A DNA stretch of 64,000 nucleotides. Source: Varanus komodoensis (lineage: Eukaryota > Chordata > Lepidosauria > Squamata > Varanidae). Both the position numbers and the translations under genes were made by a program. Location: positions 12,506,686 through 12,570,685 of the forward strand of contig NW_025336087.1 of the NCBI RefSeq assembly GCF_004798865.1. The letters are read 5' to 3'. The notes beneath the pieces were generated by a model that was not told the origin of the DNA, searched no databases, and saw only the letters and a list, made by a program, of their open reading frames with translations. Of the stretch, positions 22,001 to 63,092 are shown piece by piece (positions within the stretch are counted from its first letter, which is position 1; every line of letters begins with the position of its first letter).

Positions 22001-24670
22001 AATTTTCAAGCCACTTTCAAATAAGAGAGTTTTCTACGCATGCAGAAGATTTCCAGTGTACTTTGAAGTATGGATTTTGTCAACTAAGTAACAATGTAAA
22101 ATGGGCCTACAAATAGGCCAATGAGGACTGAGCATGATTAGTTGTGTCTAGGAGTGATGGAGTTTGGAGTGTCAGATGAGAAGAAAAATTTGGAGTGGAA
22201 TGAATGAATGAATTTGCTTGTAAATCCCAAGGAAAAGCATGGCTGTCTGGTTGGTTAAAACCTAGCATGGAGATGGCCCCAGGTGGAACCAAAGTTCAGC
22301 AGTAGATTCATACCAGCCCTTTCATCTATCCTTCACCAACAGAAAAAGCAAGAAATTGTGCAGATGTGTTTAATATGTGATATCTGCCTTCACTATACTG
22401 TAGCAATGTTGTTATTTTCATATGGATTTTAATTTTTAAGCTGCCCTGAGTGATGCATAAACATTAAAAATACTAAATAAATATCAAGAGAGATGGTGGG
22501 GGGTGGGGACAGAATGAAAAACTATTTTGGGCGACAGCTTTTACCTTTGAATCTAAGGTACTCAATGTGAGGTCTCATAATCCTAGAGAAGTTTGATGTT
22601 TGGGAAAATCTGGAATGCTGAATGTCTTTTCTGCCTTAACTGATCATCCAAAGCTTTCAAAAGCAATGTTTTTTGTCAGTCAATGTGTGCATCTTTAAGT
22701 GGACACACATAGGCAAGATCAAAGGTTGTCAGTACTATTACACTGCTTTCCAAAGCACAAGCTGTCCGCCTCAGCTGACCGCACAACAGATGAATATGCT
22801 CCCTTTCTGCTGGAATCTTCACTTCTCTTGAAATGTTCTTAGTGAAATAGACTGTGTATGTTGACTATAAAAGAAGAGCATGTCAAGCTTGCAGCCACAG
22901 AAACACAGTCCTACCTAAAGTATTTGTGTAGGAATGTAACACAATAATTCAAGAGCGTCAATGCTTTTTGTCTGCCAGTAGGTTATTCTAGCTTGCAGCA
23001 CAAGCTTTCTAACTAGGGATAATGGGGATCTTTGTGATACATATCAGAAAGCGTATGATTCAAATCCCTCTTCTGCAATCAATTCCTTAAAAGGCCTTGG
23101 GCACAGCATGCTCTCAGCTGCAGTCTATCTAATCTGCAACATGAGCAAACATGGGCTTGCTTTATATGTTTGTTCTAAAAATTAAGCTGTATCTTTTTAA
23201 ACAGTATACTTTTATCTTGTTTTTTAGAAAAATAAGGATCAGGTTCAAGCAACCTGCAATGGCTTGTGTTTGTTTTTAGCCCATGATGAACCTCACTGCT
23301 TGTTGATGTATGTTGCCTATGCAACCCCCCCCCCCCCCCGGAGTTGTGTCAGAGGAACCCAGCAAGCATGGGCTATGCAAGGCTGTTCAAGTCTTCATGC
23401 TTGCCATGCTTGTATAACACAATAACCCTTGACTGAGGGCTGCATAATCAAAATGCAACTGCATATGCCCCACAAGCACTGTGGTGCCAGCATGAATTAT
23501 TTTGTCTGCCTGATCTTCTCTTGCTGGTGGTGCTGTAGTCCAATCCAGCAGCCCTCATTCCTCTCACTGTGGCAGAGCCAGACCATGTGTCCTATTTGTG
23601 TAGTCTCAAGGTAACCTGCTGTTGGAGCTATTTGGGGAGGCAGGGAAGCAAAATGCTGCAGCTGCTCCTTTTCTGGCTAATGGATGGTACCAGGCTGGTC
23701 TTCTCCTGGGTGTTAGGTTCTTCCTGGGAGACTGGAGTATAATCTCCTAATGGCCCTTAGAGGCAGAGGCCAGAACATGCCTATAGCCCCAGGGCAAAGC
23801 ACCTCAAACATGTGAAAAGTGCTGTAACTTTGGTGTTTGTCCTTGTTAGACCCAACACATTAACTTTACCGGTAAAGATGGTGAAGGGAGAAGGGTATGC
23901 ATGTGTACATGCTCATTCATAGAATCTCCATAGGGCAGCTAAAACAGGGCAGCTAAAACTTGGAGAAGTTGGTCATCTGTGATTCTTGTCTATGCAGCAT
24001 TCTATGTAGGACAGAGAGAGAGCATATTGCTTGCTTCTTTGATCATACTGTATAGGCAGATGCTTGCAATGATTGCTTTTCCACTTGATTGTAGCCATTG
24101 TACTGTATATATGAATCCACTCAGAATGGGACTAGCGAGAATAGGGATTGCTTTGCTTTGAAGGTGTCTCCATCTTGCAGACGAAGCTTGCTTAGGTCTG
24201 CTGTGCCTTAAGAGAACCTTAAGAGAAGATTAATGGACACTCAGGTAGTCTTCCACCTAGGCTGCTCTCAACACACTGTAGAGGTCGAACCAATTCATTC
24301 ACATTGAGTATATCAGTTTAACTGTTTGTTAAGAAGTCTTAAACAGGAGGTGTTGAAGTAAATCTTAAGTTACTGGTTGAGTGGCCTTTTCCTTGATTTT
24401 AGTTGGAAATCTCTATGCAACATGTTTAATGAAAGCAATTTCGTGGAAGCTCCTAATCATTTTTGACTATATTTTATATTTTGAACTTACCAGTGGGATA
24501 GTAAAAAATTGCTTGTGTTTCAGCAAACAATATCTCAAGCTACAGCTGCTAAATATCCTCGAACTTTGCACCAGTTTTCTAATGCTATCAGCGTGAGACC
24601 TCCAGGACACAGTGGGAAAACTCATACGCAGACGCACAGCAACATCCAGTCAATAAAGGTTGTTGACTAG
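3915..24670 (+). CDS. POC5: POC5 centriolar protein, spliced CDS (10 exons seen, 5' partial)
   Basis: Joined exons 3915-4017, 10829-11016, 12657-12833, 13797-13913, 14746-14925, 16607-16769, 19367-19554, 20296-20409, 21653-21826 and 24524-24670 give 1551 bases, 516 residues plus stop, with GT/AG junctions and matching phases throughout. I recognise POC5 from memory of the human protein (575 aa): E-Y-E-E-L-L near the start, centrin-binding segments with KWKLHF, KWRLQHF and AWTIWRSRI, the POC5 box [38 protein letters not shown], and the end SIKVVD. POC5 is a centrin-binding protein of the distal centriole lumen, needed for full-length centrioles. About 28 N-terminal residues including the start codon are missing from what I can see, so the 5' exon(s) probably lie upstream of the window. 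No disruption is visible. The neighbour is ANKDD1B in convergent orientation, as in human. Confidence 0.95.
5715..5982. mobile_element. hAT-like miniature element, copy 1
   Basis: Starts CAGGGGTTTAGACC and ends TTAAACACCCCTAG, imperfect inverted ends typical of hAT elements. The interior (AGAGCTTTGGCTGAAAT to TTCTCTGAAATG) is shared with 17025-17243 and 50822-51176. No transposase is encoded. Confidence 0.6.
6862..6925 (-). mobile_element. LINE/SINE 3' tail fragment
   Basis: TTTATTTATTTATATTCCACC followed by CTCAGGGTGGC-type sequence is the reverse of the usual squamate L2/SINE tail. Confidence 0.45.
10205..10429. mobile_element. Mariner-type miniature element
   Basis: Inverted ends of about 30 bases: GGTGGGCCAAAAATAGGTAT on the left and its near complement ATACCTACTTTTGCCCCATT on the right, flanked by TA at 10203-10204 and 10430-10431, the duplication expected for Tc1/mariner. 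At 225 bases it is too short for a transposase. Confidence 0.75.
10591..10715. repeat. Palindromic repeat
   Basis: CTAACACATTTATT at 10601 onward and its near complement AATAAATGTGCTAG ending at 10706 form about 32-base arms. A similar palindrome ending in TTTGTTAGTC is common in reptile genomes. Class uncertain. Confidence 0.5.
10829..11016 (+). CDS. POC5: POC5 exon b (serine-rich segment leading to first centrin-binding region)
   Basis: 188 bases between TTGTTCAG and GTATTT. The first two bases complete a Val codon from the previous exon. It is serine and glutamate rich ([12 protein letters not shown]) and ends in the conserved [10 protein letters not shown], like VLDLWSSGLK in human. The middle part is shorter and much more diverged than in mammals, which is usual for this linker. 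Confidence 0.9.
11707..11911 (-). mobile_element. tRNA-derived SINE, minus strand
   Basis: Plus strand shows the reverse of the family: TCTCACAACAACCACCCTAGG, AGTCACCCAGTGA, then a decayed tRNA-like head. Same family as the better copy at 60069-60308. Confidence 0.65.
12027..12385 (-). mobile_element. L2-type LINE 3' fragment, minus strand
   Basis: Poly(TTTA) tail at left, then 3' UTR and the reverse-transcriptase ORF end in reverse (GGCGCCAGGCGGACCTCTCT, GGGGAGCGCATTCCATAG). Closely matches 47200-47548, including the truncation point. Confidence 0.8.
12657..12833 (+). CDS. POC5: POC5 exon c (centrin-binding region 1)
   Basis: 177 bases, phase 0 at both ends, acceptor TTTTTCAG and donor GTAATG. 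Encodes [13 protein letters not shown], an Sfi1-like centrin-binding helix with the key Trp, then a basic coiled coil ([20 protein letters not shown]) and ISIGRKDE, all matching POC5. Confidence 0.94.
12853..13032. mobile_element. hAT-type miniature element with target duplication
   Basis: Ends CAGTGGTTCCCAACCT and AGGCTTGGAATCACTG are inverted. It is flanked by 8-base near-identical sequences TGCTAAGC and TGCTAATC, the size expected for hAT. 180 bases, no coding capacity. Confidence 0.75.
13468..13596. mobile_element. Palindromic miniature element (CAGGGGTTG ends)
   Basis: Begins CAGGGGTTGACAGCCTGG and ends AAAGGTTCCCCACCCCCT. Resembles the squamate palindrome whose arms read CCAGATGTTGGACTACAACT; other copies at 31395-31536 and 46630-46720. 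Confidence 0.5.
13797..13913 (+). CDS. POC5: POC5 exon d (centrin-binding region 2)
   Basis: 117 bases, phase 0. Starts [16 protein letters not shown] and contains [18 protein letters not shown], the second Trp-bearing centrin-binding helix. Acceptor TTGTTAG, donor GTACAT. Confidence 0.94.
13914..14745 (+). other. POC5 intron d-e
   Basis: Contains the inverted-repeat element at 14024-14280; the rest shows nothing nameable. Confidence 0.6.
14024..14280. mobile_element. Miniature element with about 60-base inverted ends
   Basis: Left GGCCTGGCTCATACATAATG and right CATTATGTGTGAACCAGGCC are inverted, and the match continues through TTTTTTAA and CTGGGTTGTT. No ORF. Superfamily not certain. Confidence 0.7.
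14746..14925 (+). CDS. POC5: POC5 exon e (centrin-binding region 3)
   Basis: 180 bases, phase 0. Encodes [17 protein letters not shown] then [20 protein letters not shown], the third centrin-binding helix, and ends in a coiled coil [11 protein letters not shown]. Acceptor TTTCAG, donor GTAAGG. Confidence 0.94.
14926..16606 (+). other. POC5 intron e-f
   Basis: No repeat or gene could be named. The ORFs here are short and without known motifs. Confidence 0.5.
16607..16769 (+). CDS. POC5: POC5 exon f (POC5 box)
   Basis: 163 bases, ends in phase 1. A coiled-coil start ([19 protein letters not shown]) leads into [20 protein letters not shown], the most conserved block of the family (the POC5 box). 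Acceptor TATTAG, donor GTTAGT. Confidence 0.94.
17025..17243. mobile_element. hAT-like miniature element, copy 2 (5' part missing)
   Basis: Shares GAGATGCCTCTCCTAAGG, ACTGGCAGCAAGAGCTTTGA, GAGCTTCTCCAAAATTGA and the end GAAAGAGGTCCCCACCCCTG with copies at 5715-5982 and 50822-51176. Confidence 0.55.
17733..17800 (+). mobile_element. L2-type LINE 3' tail remnant
   Basis: AAGCTATCCTGAGACATTTT then GGGATAGAAATGTTTTAAAT with AATAAAA repeats is the usual L2 3' end, badly decayed. Confidence 0.45.
18660..18965 (-). mobile_element. Old L2-like LINE 3' fragment, minus strand
   Basis: ATTACAATATTCAAAACCAT-type UTR is followed by GGAGTTCCATAATCTGGG, the reverse of the conserved LW..LP segment at the ORF end. 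Diverged. Confidence 0.4.
19367..19554 (+). CDS. POC5: POC5 exon g (proline-rich linker)
   Basis: 188 bases from a GTATAG acceptor to GTAAGT; its first two bases complete a Val codon. It encodes a low-complexity linker with a [14 protein letters not shown] stretch running into eleven consecutive prolines, then [12 protein letters not shown]. The human linker is also Pro/Ala/Ser rich but not alignable in detail. The call rests on phase and position rather than on sequence identity. Confidence 0.85.
19555..20295 (+). other. POC5 intron g-h
   Basis: Mostly filled by a probable inverted-repeat element (19744-20172). Confidence 0.5.
19744..20172. mobile_element. Probable miniature element with TAACCCATAGTTG ends, copy 1
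   Basis: TAACCCATAGTTG near 19768 has its complement CAACTATGGGTTA near 20148, with looser pairing outward. It shares AACAAACCATG motifs with 48690-49085. Confidence 0.45.
20296..20409 (+). CDS. POC5: POC5 exon h (Ser/Ala-rich linker)
   Basis: 114 bases, phase 0, acceptor TTTGCAG and donor GTAACA. Encodes [20 protein letters not shown] and [17 protein letters not shown], a disordered Ala/Ser/Thr segment in the place of the Ala-rich linker of human POC5. It may be alternatively spliced, since its length is a multiple of three. Confidence 0.78.
20410..21652 (+). other. POC5 intron h-i
   Basis: Contains the miniature DIRS-like fold-back at 21275-21543. The 20.5-21.2 kb part has several overlapping short ORFs on both strands, none with a recognisable domain. 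Confidence 0.6.
21275..21543. mobile_element. Miniature DIRS-like fold-back element
   Basis: The right end (CACAGATGGCCACTC through GAACATCAG to CAGGTAAGCAACCT) is almost identical to the right end of the DIRS element at 40336-40372, and the left end (TCTTTGTGG, CTCTGTGCATCAC) resembles its left end. The two halves form about 125-base inverted arms (GGGAAGATTTTCCAAGC and GCTTGGAAAATCTTCCC) around a short GC-rich centre. It has no coding capacity. It looks whole as a non-autonomous element. Confidence 0.75.
21653..21826 (+). CDS. POC5: POC5 exon i (conserved C-terminal region)
   Basis: 174 bases, phase 0, acceptor TTATTGCAG and donor GTAAGT. Encodes [20 protein letters not shown], then a [15 protein letters not shown] stretch and [12 protein letters not shown], almost residue for residue the human C-terminal block. 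Confidence 0.95.
22425..22490 (+). mobile_element. L2-type LINE 3' tail remnant
   Basis: AAGCTGCCCTGAGTGATGC then AAATACTAAATAAAT, the family 3' end without coding sequence. Confidence 0.5.
23325..23339. repeat. Poly-C tract (15 bases)
   Basis: Homopolymer run of C; its length may be unreliable in the assembly. Confidence 0.9.
24524..24670 (+). CDS. POC5: POC5 last coding exon with stop
   Basis: 147 bases including TAG at 24668-24670. Starts [14 protein letters not shown] (human [14 protein letters not shown]) and ends SIKVVD then stop, exactly the human end. Acceptor GTGTTTCAG. Confidence 0.95.
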   Translation, partial: QTISQATAAKYPRTLHQFSNAISVRPPGHSGKTHTQTHSNIQSIKVVD

Positions 24671-24937
24671 GTTTACAAGTTAAAATGCTTGTATTTTACC
24701 TTAAGCACGCACAGAGATTTTTCCAGGTTACATTTTAAAATACTCCCTAATGTTTGCAGATCAATATAGCTAAACCCCAAGGATGCATCATGTTTTTTTT
24801 TCCCTTTTGGTAATATTGTAGATATTAAAAATAAGCCACCTGAGCTGGTACAATATAGTCTGTGTAACTGCAAATAAGGAATGCTTGAAATTATTTCTTT
24901 AACCTATTTTATTAAATATGATTTATTTAATGTTTTT

Positions 24938-24943
24938 AATAAA
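24938..24943 (+). promoter_or_regulatory. Candidate POC5 polyadenylation signal
   Basis: AATAAA about 270 bases after the POC5 stop, in an AT-rich tract. It is the first canonical hexamer seen downstream of the stop. Transcript ends are not visible from sequence, so this is an inference. Confidence 0.45.
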
Positions 24944-25375
24944 AAGAATGAACTGAATGTCTCATCTATTATTACCAGTGTTAAGTGTTTCTACTGCATA
25001 AGCATTGATAGAGTTATGTGTAACTTTACCTTATTCTGAAAATGGGCCCTAAACTATTGATTGGTGATACAGCAATCAAATTTATCATTCAAAGGTAATA
25101 CTGACTTCTCATAATGTATATTCATGTATTTACAAATGAAGGACGTTACAGAAAAATTGGGCCATATACACTACGAAATAAGTTTGCCATTATAAGCATT
25201 AACTAATTTATTTACTAGCTGTGGAAGAGTACCAGCATAATTATATTGGTAGTAATACACTGAAATGTCCCAGTCCATGGTTTTATACTGACAACAACTT
25301 TTCTGTGGGGGCTACAGGTCATCAGTTTTGGGCTTCAGTTATCTCGTAATGTACTTCATACTGTTATGAAGTGCT

Positions 25376-26295
25376 GTGTTCACACATAACAGTAAGGAAC
25401 ACAAAGTTACCTTTCGTAACTTGTGTCTTGTGTTCACATACTCATGAGTAGTTTCCATGCACCTCCATCTGCCCTCTAAATGGCAGCACATATCCCATCA
25501 GCCCCCAAGTCTTGGAACCAATGCAAGTGTGCACTGCTCTTGCCTGTGTCTCCTGCCTGTCCCCCATTGGGCCACACATTCCCCTGGGTATGCTCTTAGC
25601 TGACCACTGCTTGTTGCTCTGTGGAACCCATCTACTCATTAGAGTAGGATGGTGGCTCTGCAGGAGCAGCAGAGCAGTGACCTGGCAGGAACATCATGCG
25701 CAGCTGCCCCTGCAGTCGCTGCTGCTGGAGGTGCTCCCTGTCCTCCCAGTGTGTGCTCCCTGATGCTCAGCCACCCCACTGCCACCATACCTGCCACTCT
25801 GCCCCCTTGCTTCTTTGCTGCTCGTCACATGCATGTCTCATAAAGTGTACATGAGAGAGTTGCCTGTCTCATGAGACATGCATGTTGGCTAGTCATGAGG
25901 GGGCAGAGCGGTGGAGCAGCAAAGAGGTGAGGGGGCAAAGTGGCGGGCATGGCAGCCAGCCTTCAGGGAACATGCACCAGGAGGAATGACAGGACATGCG
26001 GGGGCAGCCAATCGGTGTCCTGACTGTTGGCAGTTCAGTCATTCCTAGGCAAACAGAGCAGCAGAAAATGGTGGCCGGAGCAGCAGTGGCAGCTCTGGCC
26101 ACCAAACTCACTGGCCGAAACAGGAAAACCATTGTATTCGGCTCCACACATAATGACAAGCAATGCTGAAATGTGGAAACCTTAGAATAAATTGTTAGTT
26201 CTCCATGATGATTCATGGTAACCAAATGTGCCACATTTCATCATCCTTCTGGTATTCACACAGCTTGGCATCATGTGTGTGAATACAGCCAGCGA
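25376..26295. mobile_element. Long palindromic fold-back element
   Basis: The centre CATGCATGTCTCAT (about 25829) pairs with ATGAGACATGCATG (about 25872). Arms extend outward: TTCTTTGCTGCT pairs with AGCAGCAAAGAG, and TGCCACTCTGCCCCC with GGGGGCAAAGTGGC. Weaker pairing reaches the outer CTGTGTTCACACA and TGTGTGAATACAG. Arms are about 450 bases each. GC-rich interior, no transposase. Confidence 0.65.
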
Positions 26296-28408
26296 CTGTT
26301 TTATCTGTTTCTGAATGCTCCATGGTCACTAAGCATAAAAGATTGTGGGGCTGACAGTACTAGGAAGCTAAGAAGGCAGCAAGGAGAGAAATAGTGACTT
26401 CTTTAGTGTTTCAGTGTTGCTGTCTTATGACTCCTGACTTTAGTTGTTGCCAGTAGAAGAAATGCTTGTGTGTCTGCCTTCTTCTCATGCCATCCAGTTA
26501 AGTGGTCAAATGGGAACAATTCATGATGTCCCCTTGCTGCACCAGCAATGCACCAGTTCCACGAAGGGCAACGCTGCCATGGAAATGTGGCCGTCTAATA
26601 TTGTAGGGGAAGCAGACATATTGCAGAAATCCTCAGGCCACTGAGTAAATTTGGAAGGGGCCCTACGGTGTAAATCACTGCTAAGGTCATTGCTAAATAA
26701 CAGTAAAATGAAGGGATGGTTTGGATGTGTGAAATGAGTGCAGCAGTTTAGGCACTACTGACAGAACATTCACATTGCCTAAACATCAAAATAAAACTTT
26801 CATTTGAGGCAATTTAATATAGTGAGCTGTGAATCACAGTGCTAAGAGGAGGGAAGCATTCTCATGGCTGTGTATGTGTCAGCACAGCCCTGAAGCACCC
26901 TTCGTCAGATCCACTTTTGTTAAAAATAAAGGTGGTTTCCAAATGTACATAGAATTCTAGAGATGAATTAAAATCCATTGTAATTCATATTCTTCTCCTT
27001 AACTGTGGCCAGCAAATAAATGCCACTAAATTTTATGGTGCATTAAACAAATATTCTATTTATGTGAGTTCACCTGTACATCCCTATGAAGGAACACTTA
27101 TTTATATTGAACCATATCTGGAAGCAGGGGATCACTGCAGCTGCCACAGTGCATCAAAGATCAGACTATGAAGAAGAAAGTAAATGGTCACTTCAGTATG
27201 ATGTTCCAAAAACTAAAGGCTTCTTTCTGTAACTGATTTGTCCCTAATAAGTGCCACTGAGTTCAGTCTGGCACTGCTTTACAGCTTAGGATGGCTGTTT
27301 AAATCCCTATTTACTGGCCGGGATCCAAACAGTCTGTTTGTACTGGCACTGCCACGTGTGCAGAGGGCTTACCAGTTTCCTCTTCCAATTACGCTGCATT
27401 GACTGCCACTTCAAAGACTCCCGAGGAGCAGCGCTTTGAAGGGCACCAGGGGGTAACATGAGATGAAAGCTCCTAGAGAAATCTGGGTAAGTGCAGCCTT
27501 TTTGGTACTGGTTCTCCTGTTTAGTTCCTGAGATAATGAATTGTGCAAGCCTAATGGGATTTTATCCACCCCAACTTGTGGTTTTTTTAAAGTGTGCAGC
27601 TTTCAGGAAGCTATCTGGAAAAATAAAACGAAGGAAACTTTAAGAGGGGTTATATGGCTTTTAATTTTATTTGTGCATGAGGAAAAGCATTGCTTCTGCA
27701 ATGAATTTTACTGACAGAAAATCACTAGCATATGAAATACTGGACAATACCAGAACCTAAGATTCAAACCTATTTCATGTGAAGGTACTAATTATTTTAT
27801 CCATTAAGTTTTTTAGGTCATTTTTAACAGGGAGAAAAAAAGAAAAAAAAACCCTCCAAATAATTTTACGTATAAAGTGTTAGTACATTGGAGGAAATGT
27901 GTAAGGAGTAAATGGGCTAATTTTTAAGAAGCATTTTACTTTTTATAAATAAAAGCTTAGTACTTGTTAATTATTTTAGAATGTAGCTACAAGCATGCCT
28001 GGTTGGTTAAGTTCATGAAACTGCACACTTCTTGGATTCTGTGCCAACATTATTCTCTGCTCTGATCTTCTCTGTAAAAGAAAATACTCTTGTTAGAGTT
28101 CAGAAAATAACACGTGCCTTACATAGGTTTATGCATAACTGACACATGCTGCAAAAAAAGATGGTTGGTTAAATTATAGTATGCTTGAAACTAAAGTAGA
28201 ACCTTCCCAAAACAAGGTCGGCTTTCTTTTACTACAACTTGGGGTAATAACAGTATTATTTACTAGCTTGCTGCCATTTAGTTTCCTGTATTTGCTTTAT
28301 ATGTTCTGCTGACTGTAGATACACTTGGGCAGGAGCTTTGTGTTTGCATAGGAGTAAATCCCATCTAACTCTATGGCATATAATTGTGTTGGACTTGGGG
28401 GTGCAGCT

Positions 28409-29120
28409 TATAGAAACAGAGCGAGTCAGAAGGGGCTTCCTGGGCCATCTAGTCTGACCTCTGGCACCAGCCGGCTCCGCTCATGACATGTCCACCATGT
28501 GCATGTCCAGCCTATCTTTGAACACCCGCACTGATGGGGCCTCAACGACCTCTCATGGAAGCACATTCCACACCCTCGGGGTCCTAACTGTCAGGAAGTG
28601 CTTCCTGGCATCTAAATGGAGCCTTGGTTCCCTGAGCTTTGCTCTGTTGGAGCGCCTCCTGCCTTGCTCTGCAGGGGAGAACAGGTCTCTACCCATCTCC
28701 ATGTGACATCCCCTCACATACCTGTATGTCGCCAGCATATCCCCTCTGAGTCTCCTCCAGGCTGAAGAGACCCAGTTCCCTCAGTCTCGCCTCATCCCCC
28801 ATCCCCTGCAAACCAGCCACCAACCTTGTGGCCTTATGCCGCACTGACTCTAACCTGGCTATATCCTTTCTGTAATGAGGGGCCCCAAACTAAGCACAAT
28901 ACTCCAGTTGCGGGCGCACCAGAGTCATGTAGAGTGGTAGTAACACCTCTCTCGATCTAGAAGCTACACTTCTGGCTATGCAACCAAGGGTGACATTCGC
29001 CCTCTTGACCACCGCGTCACACTGCTGACTCATGTCGAGCCTGCAGTCAGCCAGTACCCCGAGGTCCCTTTCACAAGTGCTGCTCTCCAGCCACTTGTCA
29101 CCTAACCTGTACTTATGTGA
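28409..29120 (-). mobile_element. CR1 LINE 3' end, minus strand
   Basis: The plus strand reads as the reverse of a CR1 3' end: GGCCATCTAGTCTGACC, GGAAGCACATTCCACACCCT, TCTGAGTCTCCTCCAGGCTG, GTAATGAGGGGCCCCAAAC, CACACTGCTGACTCATGT, AGTACCCCGAGGTCC. About 710 bases, 5' truncated, with little decay. Confidence 0.85.
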
Positions 29121-29121
29121 C

Positions 29122-29275
29122 CAAGAGGATCACTGCGTGGCTTTAGGTCAGTCACAGACTCTGAGCCCAACTTCCCTCACAGGCTTGTGGTATGGGGGAC
29201 AAAATGGAGTTGTGTAAGTCACCTTGGGTTCCTCACAAGCGGAAAAAGGTGGAATATAAATGGAATGTGGTTGTA
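29122..29275 (+). mobile_element. tRNA-derived SINE 3' part
   Basis: GGTCAGTCACAGACTCTGAGCC, CCTCACAGGCTTGTG and CACCTTGGGTTCC match the body of the SINE at 60069-60308. The tRNA head is missing. Confidence 0.6.
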
Positions 29276-29532
29276 GTAGTAATTTTTATAGTAATACTAT
29301 GTGCTGTTAGTCACACATGGAACTTCATTCTCTTCTGTAGAAATTGGTGCTATCCAGGACTTGGACTAAATTATTGCCTCTCTAGGCAGCAATCCCCTGC
29401 CATTTTGTTCTTTTACTTCTTCCTCAGCAGTGTAACACTGCTGAGCAGTATGTGGTGGTTGTTTTATTCAAACAGAAATCCAGTAAATCTCGCTCCTTTT
29501 GCCCAACAGAAACTACTGCATCTACTTGCAGT

Positions 29533-29538
29533 TTTATT
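29533..29538 (-). promoter_or_regulatory. Candidate ANKDD1B polyadenylation signal
   Basis: TTTATT on the plus strand (AATAAA on minus) about 450 bases after the ANKDD1B stop; another copy lies at 29463-29468. Either may serve. The choice is inference only. Confidence 0.3.
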
Positions 29539-29984
29539 GCAGAACTGAGATTTCAGTATTACTCGAGCTTCCCTTCCTGTTTTTCCATTACGTAATTTCT
29601 AGGTGATACTGTGATATAGTGAAATATCACAAATACCCAAGCATAAAAAGGCTTTCTTTGACCTTTACAATTAAATATTGTGGTCCCCTGTTTAAAAAAA
29701 AAAACCCTTGCTGAGAGTACTTTTTAGACCCCCAAAGTGAAACTAAAGGGTCTAAAGAAAACATAAATAGCCATGAATCCATGACAAGTGCATAACAAAT
29801 CCTTTGTGTAGAAAAACCTAAGAACCCAGGATTGGACTCAGCTGCTGGACTGGAGGTATCCAGAGTTACTTGGTAGAACTAAAATCTAATCCAATAATCA
29901 TATGGAAAGACCCTAGCCCTTGATGGCTATAGTCTCATCTCTATAAAGGTATCTATATTTTGAGAAGGGAATCTCACTGTGATG

Positions 29985-63092
<33,108 letters not shown>

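Larger units (their letters stand above)
21827..24523 (+). other. POC5 last intron (2.7 kb)
   Basis: Holds an L2 tail scrap (22425-22490) and a run of 15 C at 23325-23339. Otherwise nothing named. Confidence 0.6.
24671..29984. other. Convergent POC5-ANKDD1B intergenic region
   Basis: Contains both 3' UTRs, the long fold-back at 25376-26295, a CR1 3' end (28409-29120) and a SINE 3' piece (29122-29275). About 26.3-28.4 kb shows nothing I can name. Confidence 0.7.

Noticed and set aside
25500-25850. CpG-island-like GC-rich stretch as a possible promoter
   Set aside because: The GC content is explained by the fold-back element, and both neighbouring genes end, rather than start, here.
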